Part shown: piece after piece, positions 17,793-27,565 of the stretch | Numbering within the stretch: position 1 is the stretch's first letter | Layout of the letters: each line of letters begins with the position of its first letter | NCBI GenBank assembly: GCA_001642415.1 | Contig: LTDK01000173.1 | Coordinates: forward strand, 62,001 to 126,000 | Reading direction: 5' to 3' | Length of the DNA: 64,000 nucleotides | Origin: Nematocida ironsii | Lineage: Eukaryota; Microsporidia | Made by a program: the position numbers and the translations under genes | The notes under the pieces: generated by a model | Told to the model about the DNA's origin: nothing | What the model saw: the letters and a program-made list of their open reading frames with translations, nothing else | Databases searched by the model: none

Positions 17793-18311
17793 ATTGCTTC
17801 AAAAGGCACAATGTCACCGCTGAGGCGTGTGTGGTATCCATGTGCCCACATAGAACCAATAGTTAAAATCTGTTCTTGAAATTGTATGGGTTTCTCTCTA
17901 TTTGTATGAAGTCTTCTTACTTAAATAACTAAAAATTAATTGGCATATTCAATAGCATTTTCATGTAAATTTACTAGCAATAGAGCACTAATAATTAACA
18001 TGCTAATATATCATATCTAAGATTGCATACATGAGTCGACATGGCAGTTAATTTCTTAGAAAACCAAATTAATATACTTTATTATTGGGCTTTTAATATG
18101 TCTTTATATACTATATGTTCAATTTAATTTATTTTAGCATGATGTGCCAATACTTCTGATTTAATTTATACTGTTATGATTATGTAGATACTCTGATAAC
18201 TTGTATATTTCTATATTAATGACAGCTTTAGCATATAATAGAAACCACTATAATTATAATCAATCGTTGACAAAAATAAAAATATTTAATTTTTATTTTT
18301 TAGATAGTAAA

Positions 18312-19667
18312 ATGAAGACAATGAACAAAACTATAAGAATAAGAAACTCAGATACTAACAAGATATCAAAAAGAAGCATAAAAACCCTTCTATGTAATAC
18401 AACGGGGCAAATGGTGTTAATGCTGCTATTTATAGGACATATACATAGCAGTAGTGATAAATTCACGCCTTCTGCTAGTATAAAAAATAACATAATAACA
18501 TGCTCAGAGCGAGGGAAAATAGGAGCATTTCCATATGAGTCTGAAAACGTAGCAGTGTTATATTGTGGAGCAATAATTGATTCAAATAATGCTCTCAAGA
18601 TATTAATGTCTAAAAAAGCTCAAGATGTATCCACTCCAACAAATGATCAAGCTCTAGATTTATCCACTCCAACAAATGATCAAGCTCTAGATTTATCCAT
18701 CCCCGAAAAAGACTATTCCAAGGGTTTGCGCACCTACAAAAAAGACCAATGCGCCATGCTAGATGACTATAAAGATGAGTCTGTTAAAGAATTCTACACA
18801 AGTTTTCTTAGACTATTTGATTATAACAAGGAAAATCTAGAATGCGAAATATTTCTTGTGGGCGTTTATTCATTTTATCAGTTCATTGAGTCTTATAAAT
18901 CAGATCAAAGTAATTATAAAATACTGGCTGCACTATTCCTTTTATCTGAGGGATTAAAGTTGCCACTTTCATTTAAAGAAAATGATAACAGTGTAGAGCT
19001 TATTCTTAAAAGCCCAAACAAAACAGAAAATGTGTTTGCTGTTGTTAAAACAGAAAAAGACATAAAAATACCATTTGAGGAGTGGAAAAAACATCAAAAA
19101 GTGGACAGAATAGTTGACTTTTTTGTTAAATGTTGTAATTCTCCTATGTTTAATAAAAGCATGGAAACTAATACAAATATAGCGCCTGAAAATACCAATC
19201 CAATGTTTTTGCCTAAGTATATTATCCAGCGCTTTCTGTCTTTCTATTTAAAAGGAAAAAATGAAATAGAAGCATTTAATGTAGAAGTATACAATATATT
19301 AAAAGAGTATTTGCCGCCAACTGAGGAAATAGAGAAAAATAAAACAGAAATACAAAAAACCGCAGAAAAACTATTCAAGTACTGGTTTTTAACATTAAAT
19401 CATATGGAAGAAAATGAGTTTAGTGCACTTATAGACGATATCTCCATCTGTTTTAAAAAAATAGAAGAAATAGAATCAACCAATGCCAACCCAATTAGAT
19501 CTGAATGCATAGAAAGAGTTAAATCATTGTCTTTATTGGTGAATAAAATTGCTTCTAGCGTGAAAAACGATTTTTTCTTGCTAACTATCAATAACTACAT
19601 AAATTGTATATCTAGTACTTTTAAATCTAGTTTTAATACTATAACTGAAAACAGCAAAGCGGTTTAG
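18312..19667 (+). CDS. Family B secreted protein (with 33-bp internal repeats)
   Basis: A 451-residue protein starting MKTMNKTIRIRNSDTNKISK. A hydrophobic segment at about residues 34-47 (MVLMLLFIGHIHSSS) acts as signal sequence after an unusually long basic n-region, as in the paralogue at 25526. After it come ITCSERGKIGAFPYE (paralogue ITCPIRGVLIALPYE), then an 11-residue repeat, then the family block YKILAALFLLSEGLKLPLSF (residue 202), an EEWKKHQKVDRIVDFFVK block and FNVEVYNILKEYLP. The C-terminal half is helical. No catalytic motif. The arrangement fits the large, rapidly evolving secreted families known in Nematocida, but membership needs a search. The earlier upstream in-frame codons lack a convincing start; this ATG is preceded by TTTTTATTTTTTAG. 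Confidence 0.75.
   Translation: MKTMNKTIRIRNSDTNKISKRSIKTLLCNTTGQMVLMLLFIGHIHSSSDKFTPSASIKNNIITCSERGKIGAFPYESENVAVLYCGAIIDSNNALKILMSKKAQDVSTPTNDQALDLSTPTNDQALDLSIPEKDYSKGLRTYKKDQCAMLDDYKDESVKEFYTSFLRLFDYNKENLECEIFLVGVYSFYQFIESYKSDQSNYKILAALFLLSEGLKLPLSFKENDNSVELILKSPNKTENVFAVVKTEKDIKIPFEEWKKHQKVDRIVDFFVKCCNSPMFNKSMETNTNIAPENTNPMFLPKYIIQRFLSFYLKGKNEIEAFNVEVYNILKEYLPPTEEIEKNKTEIQKTAEKLFKYWFLTLNHMEENEFSALIDDISICFKKIEEIESTNANPIRSECIERVKSLSLLVNKIASSVKNDFFLLTINNYINCISSTFKSSFNTITENSKAV
18630..18695 (+). repeat. Two tandem 33-bp coding repeats
   Basis: Two identical 33-bp units (18630-18662 and 18663-18695) encode STPTNDQALDL twice; a degenerate third follows (SIPEKD) and a partial precedes it (KAQDV). 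Being a multiple of three, copy number can change without breaking the frame. Confidence 0.8.
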
Positions 19668-20085
19668 TTGTCTGGAGACTCCTCCTTGAACTAAATATTT
19701 CATACCAAAAGTAGGTTTATTGCTTGTTAAATTTAATTTTAGCTATATGTTGCCAATAGGCTATATATTAATAATTAGTTTAATAAAATTTTATCTTGGT
19801 TTAATTTGTTAGAAATAGTTACTATTTTTGTTATTTACATGCTCTATTGAAAATAGTGCACCCGCCCAATGTGTAGCCCTAGGTAGATAGAGATGATATA
19901 ATAATGTTCTATTTATTACAGCCATCGCACTGCCTTATATTATTCTTCTGCTGATGTATCTAGTAGAATTTTAGGATTATTCGTATATTTATACTTATAT
20001 ATGCTTTAATATCAAATTGCATGTGTTCCATAATAAATTAAAGTTTCTTATATTACTATAAATATTTAAGATAGTTTTACTTTTA
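19668..20085. other. AT-rich spacer between secreted genes
   Basis: A 418 bp spacer with no frame or clear RNA. The 15 bases before the next ATG are T-rich (AGTTTTACTTTTA). Confidence 0.4.
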
Positions 20086-21678
20086 ATGCAGAGAATGCAT
20101 ATAAGAACCTTGGTACCTCTATTTGTGATTGTTTGTTTAATAGGAATAGGCATCTTAATTGCCACAAACCCGGATTCCGGCGAAAAATCAGACAAAACTA
20201 TCATGTTAAACAGCACTGATTCTATACCTAACTGTGGATATGAGCCAGCGGATCAAAAATTACAAAATAATGGCAATCTTCTAAAAATAGGTCAAGATAC
20301 TTCAATTAAAAACACTCACACAAGCACTGAAAGAGATTTATCTAAAATAGAAAAATTATCCCCTTCTGTTTATAATATGGAACTAGGACTTCCTGTGCTA
20401 GAAACATCTAAGACTGTGTCCATACGCATGCCATGCAGTCCCATACAGAATATACCAGAAAATGCAAATAAAGAGGTAGAAGAAATTCCAGTTATAGAAA
20501 ATAAAGTCGGCAAAGTTTCGAAACTCAACAATTCATATGAAATATCGCCTGCTATATCATTCACTGCAGAGGAAACAGAACTATTAGAAGTGCTTAAAAA
20601 CATTTCTAGAAAGAATAAACTCCTGCCTAAAATAACTAACTATAACAATGTTATGATCATTAATGAAACTCTTAAGTATAAAAACACAGTTGTAATTAAA
20701 AATACGAAATGCTCTGGAACTATAGAAAATAAAACGCTATGGGAAGTAATACATGCATATAACAACAAAGAATTCATAGATATATATTCTGAACAATCCA
20801 ATCCTATTGTGAATGTTTCTATTTTATATCCTAAGACTATGCTAGCCATTCCTGTTATTAAACATACACTACTCGCATACTGCACTCCACAGAAGATATG
20901 TGATATTGCATTATCACTTGATGGGTTTAACTTTGAGCCGAATGAAAATATAGTTGATGAATATGATGTGTTCTTTTCTATAAGAAAACTTGTGATATCT
21001 AAATCATCCATTTGCATAAATGAACTGAATATACTAAGTGCATTTTATAACATAAAAGATCTTTCTTTTGTGGTAGTAACAATTTTAAGCTCTGATATTA
21101 AGATGGACCTATGCTTACCCGAAAAACTAGAAAAACTAAAAATATGTGGCATTAAAAGAGAGCATGCAAACTTCCTTCTATGTGGAATAAACTCTTGCTA
21201 CAATCTTAAAGAACTAGAAGTGTCATATATTGATCTTATGGATACTGCTGGATTAAATAGTATAAAATCCCTTAATAGCATAACTTCCTTTACACTCAAA
21301 AATATAGTCTTCAGTGGTTCTCCAGACTTTGAATTTCTTAAAAAAATGCAAGCACTTCAAGAATTAACCTTGAGTAGCATTTTCTATTCATATACGGAAC
21401 AGTTTAAAGTAGAAAGCTTGGATAAAATTAAACAGACACCAATGTATCTAAATCAAATGCCCACACCAGAATGCTTGCCAAACTCAGACGCAAAGGAATT
21501 ATTTTATGATATAGACATAGTAGAAAGAAACAAAACAGTCGGCAAACATATTTCCCCTATTAATATTTGTGTAGATAGCAGGCTATACAAAGATCTTGGG
21601 CTAAAAAAAATAGATCCTGGAATGAAGCATAAGTGTAATATACGTGTTATGTTCACAAAGAAAATAGAGTATACCTAA
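20086..21678 (+). CDS. Secreted or anchored protein with leucine-rich-repeat-like domain
   Basis: A 530-residue protein. Residues 7-26 (RTLVPLFVIVCLIGIGILIA) form a signal peptide or N-terminal anchor. Residues 30-170 are polar and Ser/Thr/Asn-rich. From about residue 270 to 450 there are spaced leucine-rich segments: LSFVVVTILSSDIKMDL, LEKLKICGIKREHANFLL, LKELEVSYIDLMDTAGL, ITSFTLKNIVFSGSPDF and LQELTLSSIFYSYTEQF, at intervals of about 22-26 residues, as in irregular LRRs. Extracellular LRR proteins are typical binding proteins; the partner here is unknown, and a host-exposed location is inference. It sits between family B genes with a long spacer on either side. Confidence 0.65.
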   Translation: MQRMHIRTLVPLFVIVCLIGIGILIATNPDSGEKSDKTIMLNSTDSIPNCGYEPADQKLQNNGNLLKIGQDTSIKNTHTSTERDLSKIEKLSPSVYNMELGLPVLETSKTVSIRMPCSPIQNIPENANKEVEEIPVIENKVGKVSKLNNSYEISPAISFTAEETELLEVLKNISRKNKLLPKITNYNNVMIINETLKYKNTVVIKNTKCSGTIENKTLWEVIHAYNNKEFIDIYSEQSNPIVNVSILYPKTMLAIPVIKHTLLAYCTPQKICDIALSLDGFNFEPNENIVDEYDVFFSIRKLVISKSSICINELNILSAFYNIKDLSFVVVTILSSDIKMDLCLPEKLEKLKICGIKREHANFLLCGINSCYNLKELEVSYIDLMDTAGLNSIKSLNSITSFTLKNIVFSGSPDFEFLKKMQALQELTLSSIFYSYTEQFKVESLDKIKQTPMYLNQMPTPECLPNSDAKELFYDIDIVERNKTVGKHISPINICVDSRLYKDLGLKKIDPGMKHKCNIRVMFTKKIEYT

Positions 21679-22027
21679 TAGTTTTTATTAGAATTAAAAC
21701 TTCCTTATATATCTTTAAATTTATCTTAATGCTATCCCTAAAACTCATTTCAGAAAGTGATAGTTTGTTTAAAAATATTTTACGTTAATTTGTTCTATTT
21801 ACTCTCTATGTTATCAAAGAAGTTGTTTTATGATTTGGTTTAAATTTCCCTGCTTAAATAGAGTAGTTGGTGATTTTTTAATCAGGCATTTAAATATCCA
21901 TGATAAAACTCAAAATTAAATCAATAGGTTTAAGTTGTTTTATTCTCTTCATATATTTATGAATGTTTCTTCCCATATTTATATTCCATAATATATGCTT
22001 TATATTTAAAAATAGAAATATTTTTTA

Positions 22028-22128
22028 TTCTTTCATTTTACTTTTAAATATAAAGCGTATAATAATATTACTATTTGAATAGATTTATTTTAAATAGTCA
22101 ACTTATATTTAAAAATAAGATGAAAGAA
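22028..22128. repeat. Nested inverted repeat, 26-bp arms
   Basis: The arm 22028-22053 (TTCTTTCATTTTACTTTTAA plus six bases) is the reverse complement of 22103-22128 with two mismatches in 26. Inside, CTATTT and AAATAG form a further short stem. The inner sequence resembles 25350-25387. Confidence 0.7.
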
Positions 22129-22841
22129 CAAGCAATAGTAAATATAATAAAAGGAGAATGAAGAAAGAGTAAAATCAATAGCAATACCACATAACAATAA
22201 AATATTTTAGTGGCCAATATAGAATAACATAACATGCTATATCTCAAAATTTTAAAGAGTGCACTTTTACAATTTTGGGTTATATAATAGAAAGATATTC
22301 AGTTCATACGAATTTCGAGTTATATCAGCTATATTCCACTGAAGATTGCACCTGAGTAGTAAATAGAGAAAATAAAGCATCTAAATAGAGAAATTAGAAC
22401 TAGTTAAGACTAGAAAGCTATTAAATTGTTTTTATTCAAACTAGCCATACATACTCCTCTATAAACCTAAGAGTTTTTATAAGAAAGAAATCCCTTTAAA
22501 TAATATAAGTATCTATTGCTTGACCCCATAGATACACGTACTACACTAATATTAACACAGATCAGTTATACTATAAATACAGTACATGTTACTTTATAAG
22601 TTGTTAATTTATAGAAAGCAACATACCAACTTCATATTATATATTGCCCCACAGATCTCTTATATATTATAATAATTGCAATTAAATAGCAATTTGTCGG
22701 CTTTAGTTCAAGCTAAACTTTTGTTTACTCATTTTGTCTTAACTAAAGCGTATAATTAAATAAAATGGACTAGTACATAACTAGAAAATACTATAAAATA
22801 CAAAAACTAACTGTTCTCTGTGTACTAATTACTTTATAAAT

Positions 22842-22857
22842 ATAACCCGAAATTTAT
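22842..22857 (+). promoter_or_regulatory. ATAACCCGAAATTTAT motif
   Basis: A full-length copy of the recurrent motif about 110 bp upstream of the family B gene at 22968, in the same orientation as the copy at 29233. Confidence 0.4.
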
Positions 22858-22967
22858 ATTGTTCATTTAGTGATCAATAAGAATCCAAATTATTTAAAGA
22901 ATAGAAATCTTGATAGCAATTCTATTTTACAGAATATAAAAAGAATTAATTTAAATATAATTTAAAT

Positions 22968-23243
22968 ATGAAAGAGAAATATACTCTAAATGGCAACAAC
23001 CGAATTATAACAAAAAGGACATTATATAAGAACAACATTATAATATTATTAATAACAGTATATATGTGCAGTATGCGCGCGCGTTTATCATTTGAACAGG
23101 CACAAGAAATACAGAAAATAGAATTAGAAGACAACTTAGTAATACATCCACATGGTGGCCTTGCTCCAGTTTATCAATATTGTAATAGAGAAAAGCGAAT
23201 ATTTAAAGAATTTACGGGGATACTTCCATGGTATAAAAAGTAA
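22968..23243 (+). CDS. 5' part of a frameshifted family B gene (signal sequence)
   Basis: A 91-codon frame. Residues 21-33 (KNNIIILLITVYM) are hydrophobic and take the place of the signal segment of family B proteins; the following residues are polar and read sensibly up to GILPWYKK and a TAG-adjacent stop at 23243. The main body of the gene lies in another frame starting within this one. A shift at the A-run in TATAAAAAGTAA (about 23232-23243) would join the two: losing one A continues directly into the downstream frame. It is either a sequencing error in a homopolymer, a real frameshift mutation, or a programmed shift. Confidence 0.5.
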   Translation: MKEKYTLNGNNRIITKRTLYKNNIIILLITVYMCSMRARLSFEQAQEIQKIELEDNLVIHPHGGLAPVYQYCNREKRIFKEFTGILPWYKK

Positions 23244-25257
23244 TAGAATCGGGAATGGATTATATGGAGATACTACACACGAATACATTGATGATTACAT
23301 AAAAGAAGTTGCATTGCTCTTAATTAATATGTTTCCTTCAGAAGATGGATATTTATCTATTGAATCAGAGACATCTGACTCATTGGCTTTTTTTCTGAGA
23401 AATTACAAAGCAAGCCCACATAGTTTATATGCTCTTGCCTCTCTATTTCTTCTTGCAGAGGGAGTAAATATTCCCATTGAAATAAAAGAGGAAACAGTAA
23501 ATTCTGGAAATAAAATACTTGTTTTAAAGAAGAAAGGTGCAGAGAATGTGTTTCATATCAATTTAAGTATGACTATACAAGAAACCCCAAAAGAAGGAAA
23601 AACTGCAAATTGGGTATATCAGCATAAAACAGAGTATATAGTTGATTTTTTCAAGCGGCTTGCTACTACAGTTCCCTCTTCTCGTCTAGAAGTACCAAAT
23701 GAGTTCTTAATGCCTGCAACATATGAAGAGTTCTTAACAGGCAACTTTTTGAATAACCCGAAATTTCTTATTCAATCGTACGTCTTCGAGTACATAGACA
23801 CTGTGGAAATGTACAAAAAGTTTGTAAGAGCGGTGTATGAATTGCTGACTGAGCACATATCCAGTAAAACTAATGAAAATCCATGCATAGAGGCGGAAAA
23901 GAGTATAAAGAAAATATTTGATAGTTTGTTTATTGATGCGAAGTTGAATGAGAAACTTAAAAATACACAATATATTAAGGATTTGAGATCTGCTGAATGT
24001 GAATTGAAGAATGAAATGCTCCCAACGCCTTATATAAATAATATCAATATGCCTGCGGATGGTGATATACCAGAGTATAATAGAAAATCTAATGTGTTTT
24101 ATAAAACCTCTGCACAAATTGATGAACGTAGTTTAAAACCATTAACATATAGCAACCAGGTTGAACTTAATCTTCTATGCCTATTTTTCTTCTTTACTTT
24201 TGATCCTGAAAGTATAAAATATGATATAAGTCATCTACCTAACCCATCTAAAGAGTTAAAAAGATTCTTTGGTAAGTACAGTGATCCACTATTGCCTATG
24301 GATTACACCATGAATAAAGAGTGGAGTAGAGTTGTAGAAGACTTACCCTGCATGGATATTTCCTACAAATTAAAAAGTAGAAACTGCATTATGTTCTCAC
24401 CATTTAACATTCTATACGTCATAAGAGAAGTAGCGGGAAGCACAGAAGCAATAAATAAGGCGATTGACCTGAATGGCAAGTTCATAGTCGCTAAAAAAAT
24501 TAAGAAAGAGGTGAAAACACACTTAGAAGCTGCATTTAAATCTCTTTCAAGACACAAGAATATAAATGCAGCTTGTAAATTTAATGGTTTATATAAGGGA
24601 AAAAATAATTTAAATGAAATAAGCACAGCCAGCGCCCGCTCTTTTTGTGCTATTTATAAAAAAACCCGGACCTCAAATTCACCCTTTGTTAGGGTAAAGC
24701 TTACTAGCAAGTATAGGGAAGACTGCGATATGTTTAAATACAAAGATTTTAAAAATAAGTTAAAGAATTATAATAGTGATGCCAAGCAAGAATTACAAAC
24801 ACTACAAAATAAATATACCAACCCGACGAGGCATATTGAGTATGTAATGAAGTGCTATGCAGATATTTATCTAGATAAACTCTCTTTTTTAAGGCGGAGA
24901 CAATACACATTCATTGATAGAATAAAGTCTGTACTAGATGGTAAACACACATATCCAAACAGTCTGCTTCTTTGTGGTAATCTAGAGAATCTATATTATA
25001 AATCTAAAATTATTGAGATGTTTTTAATCGATTCAGAAGAAAAAATTCAATATAAAAACAATCCTATGGTACTGTTCATTGGGAATCTTATAATAAGTAT
25101 TCCAATTCACGACGAGTGGATAAAAACAACTGGTATATTCAAATATATTTACACCGAGAAGTGCAAACAGTACTATTCCTTCATAGATAAGAACGTAATT
25201 GTGAAAGATAGCCTCAAATGTATTTTATTGGCAGCTCTCAATAGGATTTCCCAGTAA
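23152..25257 (+). CDS. Family B protein, extended member (body of frameshifted gene)
   Basis: A 701-codon frame. The first 20-25 codons overlap the upstream frame and are probably not translated as such. Residues 92-111 carry the family block LYALASLFLLAEGVNIPIEI, followed by YIVDFFKRLATTVPSS, matching the genes at 18312 and 25526. It differs in having about 370 extra C-terminal residues, starting near LNLLCLFFFFTFDPESIKYD with HLPNPSKELKRFFGKY after it, then a lysine- and tyrosine-rich body. The paralogues stop before this part, so this may be the full-length architecture and the others truncations. No known domain. If the frameshift is real the product would lack a signal sequence; the long intact frame downstream argues for a recent event or an error. 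Confidence 0.65.
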   Translation: MVALLQFINIVIEKSEYLKNLRGYFHGIKSNRIGNGLYGDTTHEYIDDYIKEVALLLINMFPSEDGYLSIESETSDSLAFFLRNYKASPHSLYALASLFLLAEGVNIPIEIKEETVNSGNKILVLKKKGAENVFHINLSMTIQETPKEGKTANWVYQHKTEYIVDFFKRLATTVPSSRLEVPNEFLMPATYEEFLTGNFLNNPKFLIQSYVFEYIDTVEMYKKFVRAVYELLTEHISSKTNENPCIEAEKSIKKIFDSLFIDAKLNEKLKNTQYIKDLRSAECELKNEMLPTPYINNINMPADGDIPEYNRKSNVFYKTSAQIDERSLKPLTYSNQVELNLLCLFFFFTFDPESIKYDISHLPNPSKELKRFFGKYSDPLLPMDYTMNKEWSRVVEDLPCMDISYKLKSRNCIMFSPFNILYVIREVAGSTEAINKAIDLNGKFIVAKKIKKEVKTHLEAAFKSLSRHKNINAACKFNGLYKGKNNLNEISTASARSFCAIYKKTRTSNSPFVRVKLTSKYREDCDMFKYKDFKNKLKNYNSDAKQELQTLQNKYTNPTRHIEYVMKCYADIYLDKLSFLRRRQYTFIDRIKSVLDGKHTYPNSLLLCGNLENLYYKSKIIEMFLIDSEEKIQYKNNPMVLFIGNLIISIPIHDEWIKTTGIFKYIYTEKCKQYYSFIDKNVIVKDSLKCILLAALNRISQ

Positions 25258-25366
25258 TAAACATTGGTTCTTTATTTTTATAGAATTTTAAATTATTTCA
25301 TTTTTATTCATTCCAGTAAATATAAAAAGTGTTACCAGGAAAGTTATTACTAATAATATTTGAATA

Positions 25367-25387
25367 AATTTATTTTAAAAATAAATT
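25367..25387. terminator. Palindrome between convergent family B genes
   Basis: AATTTATTTT and AAAATAAATT are reverse complements around a single A (in practice nine pairs with a three-base loop). TTTTTATTC (about 25303) and GAATAAAAA (about 25394) can pair outside it, giving a nested structure like that at 22028-22128. It lies between the 3' ends of the plus gene ending 25257 and the minus gene ending 25526. Confidence 0.35.
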
Positions 25388-25525
25388 GTAAAGAATAAAA
25401 ATAATATTAAATAGAACAAGAGGTGAGTAAAGAGTAGCAGAAAATATAAAGACATAATACTCTTGAAATATACTGGAAATTGAAATAAATAAAGTAAATA
25501 TGGGTTATGTATAAATATATATTAT

Positions 25526-26791
25526 TTATATATTTGTATTCTCTAGTGAGGGCACATATTCTATGGTAGATCGTGCTTTGATGTGTAGCAGATTCATATA
25601 ATTGTTATTAATAATATAAAGAAAATGGCTAGGATTCAGTGAAGCCATAAAAATTCTTTTTATTGCGTTAATATGGTACATGAAAGACGATATGCCATCA
25701 CTATCCAATGGATGTAAATTGCAAAGGACATCTTCTGCTGCGTTAAACGCTGGTAAAATGCCATGACAGATATTAGCAGTTGTAAACAAACTGTTATTTT
25801 CTATATCGTTTACTATAAACCAGCGCATAAATATTCTTTCTGCTACTTTCTCTATTTCGGATATATCTTCTATTTCTTTATTCGATAGTGGCAAATACTC
25901 ACATAATATATTGTACACCTCAAAATTGAATTTATAGGAATTTTTCTTATTCTTTAAGTATAAAATTAGGATTGCTTGTATTAAATAAGAAGGAGAACAA
26001 TTGAGTAATTCTGTAATGCGTTCTCTGTACAGATTTGGTTTACGAAGTGAAGGGGGTTCTATTACAGGATTTCCACAATACTTCATAAAGAAATTAATTA
26101 CTTCACTGACTATCTGATTCCTTTTCCAGTCCTGGAAGGGCACGCCGCTTTGGATTATATCCTGTAATATTTTAATGTGTTTAAATAGAATGTTTTCCCC
26201 ATATCTACTCTTAAGAATAATTGCCGCGCTGTTTTTAGTGATTTCAAATTTAAGAGGCAGGTTTAGCCCCTCAGACAGAAGGAACAATGAAGCTAATACT
26301 TTATAGTCATCATCAATGTTCTTTTTTGATACACCAGGACAAATAAAGGTATAGAATGAATAAGCAGTGGTATTAAATTCAATACATTCCTTAGACTTAA
26401 ACACAGACAAAGTGGCCTTAGAATAGTCAGATAAATAACTCTTATTATTATACCTGCACTGTATGGATGGATTCTTATGGTGCCTATCCATGTATTTGAA
26501 AAATTTATCCTCCCAACTGGCTATATTTAAAACATAATAGTCACTCAAAAGTATAGTCTCATACGGAAGAGCAATTAGAACTCCTCTGATGGGACAAGTT
26601 ATTTTATATTTATCTATACGAGAAATAATCATATCCAAATACTCATTCGACCATATATAACCAAGAAAGAGCAATATCATTAGTACTTGCTCTATTACAC
26701 AGTGTGAGTGTGAAATTCTCCTTTTTTTAATTTTCATATTTTCTATTTTCTTGCTTATTAGTCTATTTCTCCTGCATTCGCTCCTTATCAT
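25526..26791 (-). CDS. Family B secreted protein
   Basis: A 421-residue protein. A basic stretch of about 30 residues precedes a hydrophobic segment (CVIEQVLMILLFLGYIWSNE, residues 31-50), the same unusual arrangement as in the gene at 18312; the second Met (residue 19) is an alternative start. KITCPIRGVLIALPYE at 63-78, YKVLASLFLLSEGLNLPLKF at 163-182, QDWKRNQIVSEVINFFMKYC and FNFEVYNILCEYLPLSN align with the plus-strand paralogues at 18312 and 23152. The remainder is helical with a few cysteines. No enzymatic motif. It faces the extended member tail to tail, which suggests an inverted duplication within the locus. Confidence 0.75.
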   Translation of the reverse strand: MIRSECRRNRLISKKIENMKIKKRRISHSHCVIEQVLMILLFLGYIWSNEYLDMIISRIDKYKITCPIRGVLIALPYETILLSDYYVLNIASWEDKFFKYMDRHHKNPSIQCRYNNKSYLSDYSKATLSVFKSKECIEFNTTAYSFYTFICPGVSKKNIDDDYKVLASLFLLSEGLNLPLKFEITKNSAAIILKSRYGENILFKHIKILQDIIQSGVPFQDWKRNQIVSEVINFFMKYCGNPVIEPPSLRKPNLYRERITELLNCSPSYLIQAILILYLKNKKNSYKFNFEVYNILCEYLPLSNKEIEDISEIEKVAERIFMRWFIVNDIENNSLFTTANICHGILPAFNAAEDVLCNLHPLDSDGISSFMYHINAIKRIFMASLNPSHFLYIINNNYMNLLHIKARSTIEYVPSLENTNI

Positions 26792-27565
26792 CGTAGTTAG
26801 CTAATAAAAAATTAGATAAAGAAAATAAGGATAAGAAAGAATTTAAAATTATTTAGAATTATTATATTTTAGTTTAAAGTATAATAGAATAAGACATAAA
26901 TAATATTAATATGCTGTGCTTTTTATTATATTTGCGGTAATCATGGATGTGCAGGTGATGGCGCTATAATCTGCTACAAGGTACTTATTTCTTGTATATA
27001 ATAGAGATATTTAAGAGTATTCAAGGATATTAATTCTTTTCCTGTGTAATTAGTCTAAAAGCACCTTTATTTAAGTAAATAGCAGAGTAAAGCCTGTTTG
27101 TCTTAGAATATACTCACATATTAATAGAGTAATAAAAAGGTCTAAACACACCCTGATAGAAACAGCCCAAACAGCCTAAATAACTGTTGTAATATGAATT
27201 ATTCATAAATCAAATAGATTACATAACATAAAGACAGCTATGTAACATAAGAATATTTACAGTTTTTAGGTATTTCGGATTATATGTAATTGTATATAGC
27301 TAATAATCAATGCCTGCGGCAGTAACACTGTCTATTTAAATCTTGGTTAGGCCCTGCTGTATATTTATGGTGCTTTAGTACTAAATACGATATGGGCAGG
27401 AAGTTATCTACAGTAATCTAAACAGCACACGACTAAATCCCTGAAATATAACGGAAATTTGCTTACATGCAGATTATTTTAGGGTTCAAAATATAAAGCA
27501 CTACCTGAATATATATTAACAGGTTGCGGATTTTATATATTCACTTATTACTTCTGGTATATTTA
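26792..27565. other. AT-rich spacer with motif copy
   Basis: A 774 bp spacer upstream of the minus-strand gene at 26791 and downstream of the DHHC gene. ATTTCGGATTATATG near 27279 is a copy of the recurrent motif. Two slightly GC-richer patches (near 26940-26985 and 27310-27400) contain no frame or RNA signature I can defend. Confidence 0.4.

Larger units (their letters stand above)
16892..18311. other. Long gene-poor region with one GC-richer island and a diverged repeat
   Basis: A 1420 bp spacer. It contains the candidate small gene or RNA at 17171-17314, the diverged repeat copy 17695-17792, a GC-richer patch near 17810-17860, and the promoter of the secreted gene at 18312. The direct upstream sequence of that gene is AT-only for about 60 bp. 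I see no long coding frame. Confidence 0.5.
21679..22967. other. Long AT-rich spacer with nested inverted repeat and motif copies
   Basis: A 1289 bp spacer. It contains a nested inverted repeat (22028-22128), and three copies of the recurrent motif: ATTTTGGGTTATATAA (22272), ATTTCGAGTTATAT (22312) and ATAACCCGAAATTTAT (22842-22857), the last about 110 bp upstream of the gene at 22968. No supported coding frame. Confidence 0.5.
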
